DNA of 64,000 nucleotides, taken from NCBI GenBank assembly GCA_019119775.1, contig DWWL01000027.1, forward strand, positions 1 through 64,000, read 5' to 3'. Shown here one piece after another: positions 1-8,465 of this stretch. Each line of letters starts with the position of its first letter. Positions within the stretch are counted from its first letter, which is position 1. A program made the translations under genes and the position numbers. This DNA comes from Candidatus Lachnoclostridium pullistercoris. GTDB lineage: Bacteria; Bacillota; Clostridia; Lachnospirales; Lachnospiraceae. The notes beneath the pieces were generated by a model, which was not told the DNA's origin, made no database searches, and was given only the letters and a program-made list of their open reading frames with translations.

Positions 1-131
1 TAGTAACCGGTGATCGCCAGCAGAGCGCAGCAGGTCATGGTGGTGACGCCGTAAGGAATCTTTCCCACAACAAATGAAATGATCATAAAGGCGGTGATGG
101 CCAGTACGATGTATAACTGCATATTTTCCAT
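1..131 (-). CDS. SLC13-type permease, N-terminal fragment (cut by window edge)
   Basis: Only the first 43 residues are in the window; the gene runs off the left edge. Reading from ATG at 131 the protein starts MENMQLYIVLAITAFMI and continues as two hydrophobic stretches separated by a short Gly-Lys-Ile-Pro loop. This pattern is typical of the N-terminus of SLC13/ArsB-NhaD-type anion permeases. A purine-rich ribosome binding site (AAAGGAAA) precedes it and overlaps the end of the upstream amidohydrolase gene, 17 bp away, so it is probably the third gene of that operon. An importer for the substrate of the two amidohydrolases would fit. The family call rests on a short fragment and could be another multi-spanning carrier. 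Confidence 0.5.
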   Translation of the reverse strand, partial: MENMQLYIVLAITAFMIISFVVGKIPYGVTTMTCCALLAITGY

Positions 132-148
132 AACTGTTTCCTTTCCTT

Positions 149-1327
149 TTATGCTTTGTATAAAATCCTTCCACCCCGTATCGTCATGGAAACGTTTTTC
201 AGGGCGTCTAAGTTCTCATCCGGCTTTCCGTCCACCAGAATCAGGTCCGCCTGCAGTCCCTCCTGCAGCCTTCCCGTCTCCTGATCCAGCCTCAGCATCT
301 CTGCCGCCGTGGAGGTGGCGGACTGGATGGCCTGGAGATTGGTCAGACCGTACTCGTGATAGATTTTCAGCTCCGTGATCAGGCTCTCTCCCATCTTTGT
401 AAGCCCGTTGTTTTTTAAACTTCCCACCGCGTCTGTGGACGCGCAGATGGGAATCTGGTATTTCAGACACAGCTCGATGGCGCGTTTTTTCTTTTCCAGA
501 TCCTGAGGACTGGCTTTTTTCCTCATGTGCTCATACTCCGGCTCCGTGCTGTGGATGATGTTGTATCTGGTCACAATGGTAGGGCAGTAATAGCAGCCGT
601 GCTCCTTCATCATCTGAGCTGTCTCCTCATCCATGGGAATGTGCTCGATGGAACGCACCCCTGCCCGTATGGCTCTCTGCGCCCCTTCAATTCCGGTGCA
701 GTGGGCCCCCGTCAGAAGCCCGGTCCGCTCCGCCTCCTGACAAACCGCCCTCATCTGCTCCTCGCTCAGCTGGGGCGCGTTGGGAATCGAACCTTTCGTG
801 GCCATTCCGCCTGTGGCGAACATTTTTAAAATATCGGCTCCCGCGTGAATTGCCTTCCTGGCCGCCTTTTTCGCCTCATCCGGCGTATCGCACTCATAGT
901 TCATCGGCCAGCCGTGGCCGCCTGTGATACTGATTCCCCGGCCGCTGGCAATGATCCTGGGACCGTCCAGATATCCGGAAGCGATCAGATTTCTCATCTT
1001 AATGTCGCCGTCATCCTTCGTCCCCATGCTGCGGACCGTCGTGATTCCATATTTTAAAAACTCCTTCGCCTGCAGGGCGATGGAAATTCCCTGTTCAATC
1101 TCCGGCGTATCCGGGGACATTCCCCCATAGCCCAGATGGACATGGCAGTCGATCAGGCCCGGCATCAGGGTTTTTCTCTCTCCGTCGATCAGCTCGTCCG
1201 GAGCCGCTCCTCTGTACTCGCCCTCGCCAAGCTCCAGAATCCCGCTCTCATCGAACACGATGTAGCCATTTTCCGTCACCTGTCCTGTCTCTTTTAAAAT
1301 CCGCGCGTGAACAATGGCTCGTTTCAT
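149..1327 (-). CDS. Metal-dependent amidohydrolase (imidazolonepropionase-like)
   Basis: 392 residues, full length for the amidohydrolase superfamily. Expected metal-site positions are visible: His62 and His64 in DCHVHLG, Lys169 in ADILKMFATGG, His210 in GAHCTG, His230 in SIEHIP and Asp300 in CASTDA. An N-terminal beta-sandwich segment is followed by the TIM barrel, as in imidazolonepropionase-like and Xaa-Pro-type dipeptidases; the natural substrate cannot be read from sequence. Its ATG overlaps the stop of the upstream paralogue in an ATGA tetranucleotide, implying translational coupling. A permease gene follows 17 bp downstream. The protein has no signal peptide, so it is probably cytoplasmic. 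Confidence 0.88.
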   Translation of the reverse strand: MKRAIVHARILKETGQVTENGYIVFDESGILELGEGEYRGAAPDELIDGERKTLMPGLIDCHVHLGYGGMSPDTPEIEQGISIALQAKEFLKYGITTVRSMGTKDDGDIKMRNLIASGYLDGPRIIASGRGISITGGHGWPMNYECDTPDEAKKAARKAIHAGADILKMFATGGMATKGSIPNAPQLSEEQMRAVCQEAERTGLLTGAHCTGIEGAQRAIRAGVRSIEHIPMDEETAQMMKEHGCYYCPTIVTRYNIIHSTEPEYEHMRKKASPQDLEKKKRAIELCLKYQIPICASTDAVGSLKNNGLTKMGESLITELKIYHEYGLTNLQAIQSATSTAAEMLRLDQETGRLQEGLQADLILVDGKPDENLDALKNVSMTIRGGRILYKA

Positions 1328-2511
1328 CCCTTCACCCCCTTATAAAGACAGATCCCGCCGCGCCAGGTGGAATCCACCTGCTCCAGCATATGGATATCTT
1401 CCAGCGGATTTCCGGAAAGAATGACGAAATCCGCGCTTTTTCCCAGTTCCAGCGTTCCCGTATCTTTTTCGATCATGCACAGCCTCGCCGCATCCCTGGT
1501 CGCCGTCTGAATTGCCTCCAGATTGGTGAGGCCGCACTCTGTGTAGAGGGCGATCTCCTTCAGCACATCTCCCGGCCGCACGAAGGGAGTGTTGGCATCG
1601 GTGGAGGCGCACACCGGAATTCCCGCTTCATGGCAGAGACGGACCGCTTTTTTCTTCCGATCCATATCTCCGGGATCCGCCTTCTTTCTCATCCAGAGAA
1701 ACTCCGGATCCTCGTTGTGGAGAATGGAGTAGCGCGTGATCATGGTCGGACAGTAATAGACCTCATCGCCGTCTGCCCACCGTTTTTTCATCAGCTCCAC
1801 CGTCTCCTCATCCAGCTGGGCGTGTTCGATGGACCGCATTCCCGCCAGAATGGCATTTTTCGCCCCCGGCAGGCTGGTGCAGTGGGCCATGGTGATCTTC
1901 CCGCATATTTTCGCCTCCCGCACCGCCGGCTCCAGCTCTTCTTTCGTGTACTGTACCGCCGCCGGATTGGAGAATCTGGTGCCCATGCCTCCCGTCACCA
2001 CAAACTTGATCACATCCATTCCCTGCTTGATCTTTTTTCTCGTTTCCTTTAAAACCTCATCCGCCGTGTCAAAGCCTTCCGCATAATTTCCATGGCCGCC
2101 AGTGATGGAGATCGGTGTGCCGCAGGCCAGGATCCGGATCCCCGGAAACTGTTCCCGGCTAAACATATTTCTGGCATACAGATCCCCGTCTCCGTCCGTG
2201 CCCGCGTTCCTCACGCAGGTCACTCCGTATCTGGGAAATTCCAGACACTGCTCCATAATGCGTGCTCCCAGTTCCGTATCATTTGCCGCTTTCATGGCAA
2301 ATCCTCTCCCGGGCATCTCCATTCCCAGGTGGACATGGCAGTCAATCAGACCGGGAATGATTGTTTTTCCGGAACCGTCCACGACCTGATCACCGTCCAG
2401 CTCTTCCTCGTTGATGCCGGTGATCCGTCCGTCTTCAAATTGAAGGCTGCCGTCCTCAATGACCTGATCCATCCCGGTAATGATCCGGGCGTGATTTATC
2501 ACCGTTTTCAT
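1324..2511 (-). CDS. Metal-dependent amidohydrolase (paralogue of the next gene)
   Basis: 395 residues from the ATG at 2511, which has an upstream AAAGGGAA ribosome binding site; longer in-frame starts reach into the promoter region and were not used. It carries the same landmarks as the downstream paralogue: HVHLG (His59, His61), DVIKFVVTGGMGT with the barrel lysine, MAHCTS, SIEHAQLDEE and CASTDAN. The two proteins align over their whole length, so this is a tandem duplication that has diverged, perhaps for two related substrates. It is the first gene of a minus-strand operon read away from two LysR genes. A dyad-containing promoter region lies 50 to 110 bp upstream. Confidence 0.88.
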   Translation of the reverse strand: MKTVINHARIITGMDQVIEDGSLQFEDGRITGINEEELDGDQVVDGSGKTIIPGLIDCHVHLGMEMPGRGFAMKAANDTELGARIMEQCLEFPRYGVTCVRNAGTDGDGDLYARNMFSREQFPGIRILACGTPISITGGHGNYAEGFDTADEVLKETRKKIKQGMDVIKFVVTGGMGTRFSNPAAVQYTKEELEPAVREAKICGKITMAHCTSLPGAKNAILAGMRSIEHAQLDEETVELMKKRWADGDEVYYCPTMITRYSILHNEDPEFLWMRKKADPGDMDRKKKAVRLCHEAGIPVCASTDANTPFVRPGDVLKEIALYTECGLTNLEAIQTATRDAARLCMIEKDTGTLELGKSADFVILSGNPLEDIHMLEQVDSTWRGGICLYKGVKG

Positions 2512-2543
2512 ACTGTTCCCTTTCCTATCCTTACTTTTGATAA

Positions 2544-2624
2544 TTGATTTTCTCCTGTTACCATGGTATAATTCGAGAAAAACTGTGATTTTTGACAATT
2601 TTTTGTCTGATAAAAATTATACCA
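2544..2624. promoter_or_regulatory. Divergent promoter region with 10-bp inverted repeat
   Basis: On the plus strand TTGATT (2544-2549), 17 bp and TATAAT (2567-2572) form a good sigma-A promoter pointing at the LysR genes. On the minus strand TATAAT sits at 2616-2621, without a good -35, pointing at the amidohydrolases. Both -10 boxes lie inside arms of one inverted repeat: TGGTATAATT at 2564-2573 and its complement at 2615-2624. A weak -35 on the minus side is what an activator-dependent LysR target promoter would show. Confidence 0.6.
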
Positions 2625-2698
2625 TTGTATATTTTGAAATTCTAATTGGTTTTTTTCGGTTTAAGTATTAGTATTGTTCATACCTGGGAGGTTTTTCT

Positions 2699-3685
2699 AT
2701 GACCACAGAACAGATGCAGTATCTGCAGGCTGTTTTCCATGAAGGCAGCTTAAGCGCCGCCGCGCGAAGTCTGGGGCTTTCCCAGTCCACCATGAGCAAA
2801 TCCCTTCAGTCTCTGGAAAAAGAACTGGGGGTTTCTCTTTTTATCCGCATCCGGGGAAAAATGATTCCCACCCGCCAGGGCTATGCCGTGCTGGACATGG
2901 CCCGGAAAGTCTGCAGCCTGCAGGAGCAGACGGCAAAGCGGATCCACTCCCTTCGCTCCGGCGCAGGCCGCACCCTCTCTGTCGCCTTCCCATCCCATTG
3001 GAATTACCGCTCTTTTTCCTCAGTTCTGGCTGAATTTCACCGGCTGTGCCCGGACTGTGCCATCCGGCCGGTAGAGTATTCTGACTCCGGCTTTTATCCC
3101 ATGCTGAGGAACAAAACCGTCAGTCTGGCTGTGACTGTGGGGGAAACCTCCGCCAGCGCCGGCTTTCGCTGCCTTCCCATGGGAAAACAGGAGATTTTTC
3201 TGGCCGCTCCTCCTGGATTCCTGCCCGCATCTCCCGGATCTTCGGCCGTTCCCCCTGAAAAAGGGCAGAAAAAAACAGCGGACTCCTGTTCCGCTGTCAA
3301 ACTCCACCGCCTCCCCCAGCTGCCGTTTGCGCTGCCGGATAAAGGGTCTGTGTTTGCCTCTTATCTGAGCTCCTATTTTCAGCAGCTGTGCTTTCTGCCG
3401 GAAGTTCTCTTTGAGAGCTCAAGCCCGGACTGCCGCCTGTCGGCTGTCAGAGCCGGCCTGGGATACACGCTGATCCCGGAAATGTTTAAAAATCTGGCCG
3501 AGGAGCTTTCCGTTGTCCCCCTCTCGCCGCCCTGTTTTCTCCCTCTCACCCTGATCTTTGCGGATCAGCCGCCGGTTCCGGAGGAGTTAAAACTGATGAT
3601 CCGCCTGCTGACCCGGCACGCAGCGGCCCAAACGGACAGCTGTCCGGAACTTTCTGCCTATTTGGAAGACGAGGTACTGCCATGA
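2699..3685 (+). CDS. LysR-family transcriptional regulator
   Basis: 328 residues. The N-terminus is a LysR winged HTH (residues 1-60, with GSLSAAARSLGLSQSTMSKSLQSLE), followed by the linker helix and a substrate-binding domain of two alpha/beta lobes. The start at 2699 is preceded by GGGAGG. The middle (about residues 175-205) is Pro/Ser/Lys-rich and longer than usual. It is transcribed away from the amidohydrolase operon and overlaps a second LysR gene by four bases, so the two are co-translated. By the usual LysR arrangement it should control the divergent operon. Confidence 0.9.
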   Translation: MTTEQMQYLQAVFHEGSLSAAARSLGLSQSTMSKSLQSLEKELGVSLFIRIRGKMIPTRQGYAVLDMARKVCSLQEQTAKRIHSLRSGAGRTLSVAFPSHWNYRSFSSVLAEFHRLCPDCAIRPVEYSDSGFYPMLRNKTVSLAVTVGETSASAGFRCLPMGKQEIFLAAPPGFLPASPGSSAVPPEKGQKKTADSCSAVKLHRLPQLPFALPDKGSVFASYLSSYFQQLCFLPEVLFESSSPDCRLSAVRAGLGYTLIPEMFKNLAEELSVVPLSPPCFLPLTLIFADQPPVPEELKLMIRLLTRHAAAQTDSCPELSAYLEDEVLP

Positions 3686-4617
3686 ATCTGAATTTTTACC
3701 ATTATCTCACTGAGATCGCGGAAAGCGGAAGCCTTTCCACTGCCTCCGAGCACCTGTTCATCACCCAGTCCGCCCTCACCCAGGCATTAAAAAAAATGGA
3801 GCAGGCCTTCGGCGGCCCGCTCTTCACTTATCAAAAACGCTCCCTGCACCTCACACCCCTGGGGCAGATCGTCCTGGAAGCGGCAAAGGAGATCGACCAG
3901 GCCCGCCTCCAGATGACCAATTCCATCTCTCTGCCGGACATTTCCTCATCCGGCCATCTGTCAGTGGCGGTAAATATCCAGACTGGTTCCCTGCTCATGG
4001 GAAAGATATTCGCCCGCTTCCACCAGCGCTATCCCCATCTGATGGTCCACATCATCACCGCCTCCACCAACAGCGCCAAAAAGCTGCTGGCCCAGAAGGC
4101 CGTGGATCTGATCTACTACAATGAATTTCAGCCCTCCAACCCTGAGCTTGTCTCGAGGCTCCTCTGTCGGGAAAATATCCTCCTGGCCATTGACCGCAGG
4201 ACCGCCGGGCGTGAGGGCTTTCCCACCAAAGAAAAACTGCCGTGGAAACTTCCCTCCGTGGATATCCGGGAACTGTCCCATCTCCCCTTTATCGTCAGCT
4301 TCTCCGGCTCCCACTCCCGCCGCCTGACCGACACTTATCTGAAAAGCCAGGGCGTAATCCCTTACATCGTGTGTGAGACCGCCAATTTTCAGGCAGCGCA
4401 GGCCATGGCCGCGGACCAGGTGGGAATCTCCCTCATTCCCTCCTCCCTGGCCGATTATCAGAATCCGGAGCTTCTCCATTTCCACTTAAAGGCGCCGCTC
4501 ACCAACCCCCTGGTCATGGCATACCGCTCTGATTACGAGCCGCCGGATGAGGTTCTGTACCTTATCCGCCTCCTGGAAGATTTCTGCCGTGCCAACGGAG
4601 AAAACAGCCTGCTGTGA
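3682..4617 (+). CDS. LysR-family transcriptional regulator (second of a pair)
   Basis: 311 residues. LysR HTH at residues 1-60 (GSLSTASEHLFITQSALTQ) and an effector-binding domain to the end. The ATG overlaps the previous stop as ATGA. Two tandem LysR proteins from one transcript may form heteromers or sense two ligands; that is inference. The gene ends 10 bp from the convergent MATE gene, and no clear terminator is visible between them. Confidence 0.9.
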   Translation: MNLNFYHYLTEIAESGSLSTASEHLFITQSALTQALKKMEQAFGGPLFTYQKRSLHLTPLGQIVLEAAKEIDQARLQMTNSISLPDISSSGHLSVAVNIQTGSLLMGKIFARFHQRYPHLMVHIITASTNSAKKLLAQKAVDLIYYNEFQPSNPELVSRLLCRENILLAIDRRTAGREGFPTKEKLPWKLPSVDIRELSHLPFIVSFSGSHSRRLTDTYLKSQGVIPYIVCETANFQAAQAMAADQVGISLIPSSLADYQNPELLHFHLKAPLTNPLVMAYRSDYEPPDEVLYLIRLLEDFCRANGENSLL

Positions 4618-4627
4618 CCGTTTTCCC

Positions 4628-5983
4628 TCACCCTTTTTTCAGCCCGATCAGCTTTTTAAAGCAGAGGGCGAAGACGGCGATGGAAAAGACCACGCTCACA
4701 ATGTCCGACACCGGTTCGGTGTAAAACACGTTTTCCACGCCGAAAAAGGGCGGGATGCAGAACACGCACAGGAAAAAGATTGCTTTGCGGAAGGTGGACA
4801 GGGACACCGCGGCCAGAGACAGACCCATTCCTGTAAAGCCGTCCACAATGGTGTACTGGGCGGCCAGCGGGATCACTCCCAGGGTGTAGACCTTGATCGC
4901 GTCCACCGTCACCCGCACATAAGCCTCATCCCTGGTGAAGATCCGCACAAAATACTCCGGTATGGTGTGGGAGATCACAAACATGATGGAGGTAAACACC
5001 AGGCACAAGAGAAAGATATTTTTCTCCGCCCGCACGATCCGGTCCGGCCTCCTGGCGCCGAAATTATACCCCAGGATCGTCTGGGTTCCGGTGGTAATGC
5101 CGCTTAAAGGCATGGTGACGATGAGCATAAAGCTCTGGACAATGGTGGCGCAGGTCAGAAGCATATCTCCCTGCCCCGCCCCGCCGTATCTCTGAATCAC
5201 GGAATTCAAGGATATGATCAGAATGTTGTCAAAAGCCACTATGATAAAGGGGGTAAATCCCACCGTCAGGACCCGCTTCATGATAAACCAGTGGTAATTG
5301 CCGAAGGTGATCCGGATCAGCGGTTTCCGGCTGAACAGAAAAGCCAGCACGAACAGGCAGGACGCCATCTGGGAGATCACCGTGGCGATGGCCGCTCCCG
5401 GCACGCCCATTCCAAAGCCGAAGATAAACACCGGGTCCAGCACAATGTTGCAGACCGCTCCTAAGACCACCGAGGCCATGCCGGTTTTGGCAAAGCCCTG
5501 ACAGATGATAAACTGGTTCATGCCGGTGGACATCAGGGCAAAAAATGTCCCCAGCAGATACACGGTGATGTACTGGTCTGCATAGACAAAAGTGGTCTCA
5601 CTGGCTCCGAACCACATGAGAAGATGATTTTTCACCAGCAGGGAGAATCCGGTCAGCCCCAGGGAGATCACCGTCAGCATGAGAAAGCAGTTGGCCAGGA
5701 TCGCCCCCGCCGCCCGGTAGTTTTTCTGTCCCATGCGGATGCTGACTAAAGGCGCTCCGCCGATCCCCACCAGAAATGCCGCCGATGACACCAGGGTCAC
5801 AATGGGGCCGCAGACGCCCACTCCCGCAAGAGCCACCTCCCCGATCTCCGGAATATTTCCTATGTACATCCGGTCCACGATGCTGTAAAGCACGCTGACA
5901 AATTGGGCCAGCATGGAAGGAATCGCCAGCCTCCACACCAGCCCTCTCATATTATCTGTATCCAATGGATTTGCCGTACTCAT
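4628..5983 (-). CDS. MATE-family multidrug/toxin efflux transporter
   Basis: 451 residues with 12 predicted membrane segments arranged as two homologous halves. MATE landmarks include MLAQFVSVLYSIVDRMYIG at the N-terminus and Gly/Pro-rich loops in each half. Such proteins export cationic drugs or metabolites against Na+ or H+ across the cytoplasmic membrane. The ATG at 5983 lies 11 bp below the stop of the AI-2E-like gene, with a GAGGGG site, so the two are co-transcribed. No drug class can be inferred. Confidence 0.9.
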   Translation of the reverse strand: MSTANPLDTDNMRGLVWRLAIPSMLAQFVSVLYSIVDRMYIGNIPEIGEVALAGVGVCGPIVTLVSSAAFLVGIGGAPLVSIRMGQKNYRAAGAILANCFLMLTVISLGLTGFSLLVKNHLLMWFGASETTFVYADQYITVYLLGTFFALMSTGMNQFIICQGFAKTGMASVVLGAVCNIVLDPVFIFGFGMGVPGAAIATVISQMASCLFVLAFLFSRKPLIRITFGNYHWFIMKRVLTVGFTPFIIVAFDNILIISLNSVIQRYGGAGQGDMLLTCATIVQSFMLIVTMPLSGITTGTQTILGYNFGARRPDRIVRAEKNIFLLCLVFTSIMFVISHTIPEYFVRIFTRDEAYVRVTVDAIKVYTLGVIPLAAQYTIVDGFTGMGLSLAAVSLSTFRKAIFFLCVFCIPPFFGVENVFYTEPVSDIVSVVFSIAVFALCFKKLIGLKKG

Positions 5984-5994
5984 AATCCCCTCAT

Positions 5995-7122
5995 CTACTC
6001 CTTTTTCTTTCTGAATTCATTCACATCATGCACGAAAAGTTTCAGATTGTCAATAAGAGAATCGAACATTCCGAACTCGTACAGGTTGAGCACGAACATT
6101 CCGATGGGAACCGCCAGGATCATGCCGCCCAGGCCGGCCCACCGGTATCCCAGATACAGGAACAGGAGCGTGGTGAGAGGCGAGAGGCCGATGGTATCCC
6201 CCACAATCTTCGGCTGGATGATCTGGCGGACCACCTGGGTGAGCACGTAGATCAGCGCCAGGCCGGCGGCAAAGGCATACTCTCCGGAGATCACCTTGAT
6301 CACCGCCCAGGGAATCAGCACCGTGCCGGTGCCGAACACCGGAAGAAAATCCAGAATGGCGATGAGCACCGCCCACAGCAGGCTGTACTTCACCTGCAGC
6401 ACAAACAGGCCGGCGGCCAGGATCAGGGCCACCACAAACATGATCCGAAACTGGGCCAGAAAATATCCGCCGATCAGCTTCTTCACATCTTTCTTCAGAA
6501 AATCATAATAGCGGACCGCTCCTTCCGGCATGTATTTCATCCAGAAGCGCAGGATCCCGTCCCGCTCCACGATGAAAAAGTAGGAGGACAGCACCACCAC
6601 CACAGAGTATACCAGGATATTGGGAATGCTCTTTGCCACGCTTCCCGCCGCGGAGACGGTGGTGGGCGTCAGCTTCTGGATGATCATCCCCACATAGTCG
6701 TCCACATTTTCCGTCACCTGATAGATGGTGGTCCTGATCTCCTCCGGAAAGCGCAGGAACACTCCTTCAAACCGCCCCATCGCCTGGCGCACTTCCTCCG
6801 CGGCAGACTCAATAATGGCGGGAAGGTCTTTCGCAAACGCCGCCCCTTCCAGGATCAGCTTAGATCCGATCAGATAGATCAGGCCGATCAGCCCGGCCAG
6901 CACCGCGATCACAATGATCATGGAACTGTGCTTTCTCACCAGCTTCACTCTCCGCTCCAGAAAGCGGACCAGAGGATTGGCGATCATCGCCAGGATCCAG
7001 CCGATCACAAAGGGCAGGAAAAAGCGCAGCAGCTTCGGCCCCAGATACAGCACCAGCAGTATCCCGGCCACCGGAATAATAATGTTCAGCAGCATTCTGA
7101 CATATTTTTTTACCGATTCCAT
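5995..7122 (-). CDS. AI-2E / YtvI-like membrane protein
   Basis: 375 residues with about eight membrane helices and the central non-membrane segment (about residues 65-150) typical of the AI-2E transporter family (TqsA/PerM/YtvI). The C-terminal helices hold the family's proline and glycine-rich turns (LDFLPVFGTGTVLIPWA, IQPKIVGDTIGLSPL). In spore formers the YtvI branch is annotated as a sporulation membrane protein; here I can only place it in the family. The start at 7122 has GGAGGTG upstream. A 21-bp perfect hairpin terminator lies immediately before that site. Confidence 0.85.
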   Translation of the reverse strand: MESVKKYVRMLLNIIIPVAGILLVLYLGPKLLRFFLPFVIGWILAMIANPLVRFLERRVKLVRKHSSMIIVIAVLAGLIGLIYLIGSKLILEGAAFAKDLPAIIESAAEEVRQAMGRFEGVFLRFPEEIRTTIYQVTENVDDYVGMIIQKLTPTTVSAAGSVAKSIPNILVYSVVVVLSSYFFIVERDGILRFWMKYMPEGAVRYYDFLKKDVKKLIGGYFLAQFRIMFVVALILAAGLFVLQVKYSLLWAVLIAILDFLPVFGTGTVLIPWAVIKVISGEYAFAAGLALIYVLTQVVRQIIQPKIVGDTIGLSPLTTLLFLYLGYRWAGLGGMILAVPIGMFVLNLYEFGMFDSLIDNLKLFVHDVNEFRKKKE

Positions 7123-7143
7123 TCTGTCTTTTCACCTCCGCTG

Positions 7144-7190
7144 GAAAAAGAGCTGCCGGCTCCCGTCCGGGGAGCCGGCAGCTCTTTTTC
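7144..7190. terminator. Bidirectional intrinsic terminator
   Basis: A perfect 21-bp inverted repeat (arms 7144-7164 and 7170-7190) with a five-base loop. The arms end in A-run and T-run, so it can act on both strands. On the minus strand it ends the aminotransferase transcript; it stands directly in front of the ribosome binding site of the AI-2E-like gene. Confidence 0.85.
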
Positions 7191-7249
7191 TCATACAGCA
7201 CCGGGCGGCAGCGTCCCCGCAGTCTCCTGTCCCGGCACCGGACTTTTTC

Positions 7250-8440
7250 TCAGATCAGATGATATTCCCGGGCCACCGCCTCAAAGGCCGGCAGTGAGCG
7301 CTCAATCTGGTCACGGGATACGCAGTAGGAAATTCTCACGTATCCGGGACAGAAGAAAGAACTTCCGGGCACCACCAGAATGCGGTGCTTCTTGCACACC
7401 TGGCAGAATTCATTTTCATCTTCCACCGGAGACTTCACAAAAAGGTAGAACGCTCCCTCCGGCTTCATGCACTGAAATCCGTATTTTTTCAGGCTCTCAT
7501 AGAGCAGAGTCCTGTTCTGATCGTAGACGCTGATGTCAGAGGTCGCATCCACGCACCGCATGATCACCCTCTGCATCAGAGACGGAGCGTTGACGCTGCC
7601 TAAGATCCGGTGGGCGATGACTGCCGCCCCCATCACCTCTTCCCAGTCCGTCATCTCTTTGGAGATGGCCAGATAGCCAATCCGCTCTCCCGGCAGGGAA
7701 AGGGACTTGCTGTAGGAATACACCACAACCGTATCCTTGTAAAATTTCGGGATGTAGGGGACCTTCACACCGTCGTAAACAAGCTCCCGGTAAGGCTCAT
7801 CGGAAATCAGCACAATAGGATGTCCGATCTCCCGGCTCTTTCTCTCCAGGACGTCCGCCATTCCCCGGATCGTCTCCTCCGAGTACACCACTCCCGTGGG
7901 ATTGTTGGGATTGTTTACGATCACTGCCTTCGTCTTTTCGCAGATCCGCTTCTCAAACTCTGCCAGATCCGGCTGGAACGTGGCAGTGTCCGGAGGCACC
8001 ACCACCAGCTCCCCGTCATAATTCTTCACGTAGGAGGCGTACTCCACAAAAAACGGGGCGAAGGTGATCACCTGGTCTGCCGGATTTAAAATGGTCTTTA
8101 AAATGTCGTTCAGGCCGCTGGCCGCCCCCACGGTCATGAGGATATTCTCCGGGCCGTAGTCCATGCCGAACCGGCGGTTTAAGGACTCCGCCACAGCGGT
8201 TCGCACATCCACGTAACCGGCATTCGGCATGTAGCCGTGGACCATCACCGGGTCCTCCTCATTTATAATATCCAGAATCGCCTGCTTTACGCAGTCCGGC
8301 GCCGGCACGTTGGGGTTTCCCAGGCTGAAATCGTAGACGTTTTCCTTTCCGTACACGGCAGCCATTTTCACGCCTTCCTCAAACATGGCCCGGATCACCG
8401 AGCTGTTTTCCATCATGGGCTTCATCTTTTCTGAAATCAT
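7250..8440 (-). CDS. Class I/II PLP-dependent aminotransferase
   Basis: 396 residues, fold type I. Visible landmarks: NNPNNPTGVVYSEE in the cofactor domain, ISDEPYRELVYDG with the PLP-nitrogen Asp, and SYSKSLSLPGERIGY with the Schiff-base lysine. The N-terminal FSLGNPNVPAP is typical of clostridial aspartate/aromatic-type aminotransferases. Amino-acid specificity cannot be read directly. The start at 8440 has GGGAGG 10 bases away. It is the last gene before the strong terminator and follows the polymerase gene by 25 bp. Confidence 0.9.
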   Translation of the reverse strand: MISEKMKPMMENSSVIRAMFEEGVKMAAVYGKENVYDFSLGNPNVPAPDCVKQAILDIINEEDPVMVHGYMPNAGYVDVRTAVAESLNRRFGMDYGPENILMTVGAASGLNDILKTILNPADQVITFAPFFVEYASYVKNYDGELVVVPPDTATFQPDLAEFEKRICEKTKAVIVNNPNNPTGVVYSEETIRGMADVLERKSREIGHPIVLISDEPYRELVYDGVKVPYIPKFYKDTVVVYSYSKSLSLPGERIGYLAISKEMTDWEEVMGAAVIAHRILGSVNAPSLMQRVIMRCVDATSDISVYDQNRTLLYESLKKYGFQCMKPEGAFYLFVKSPVEDENEFCQVCKKHRILVVPGSSFFCPGYVRISYCVSRDQIERSLPAFEAVAREYHLI

Positions 8441-8465
8441 CTGAGCATGTCCTCCCGCTATCGCA

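Noticed and set aside
6028-7533. 501-residue plus-strand frame opposite the AI-2E-like gene
   Set aside because: His/Gln/Arg-rich composition typical of an antisense shadow; the minus-strand gene has clear family motifs.
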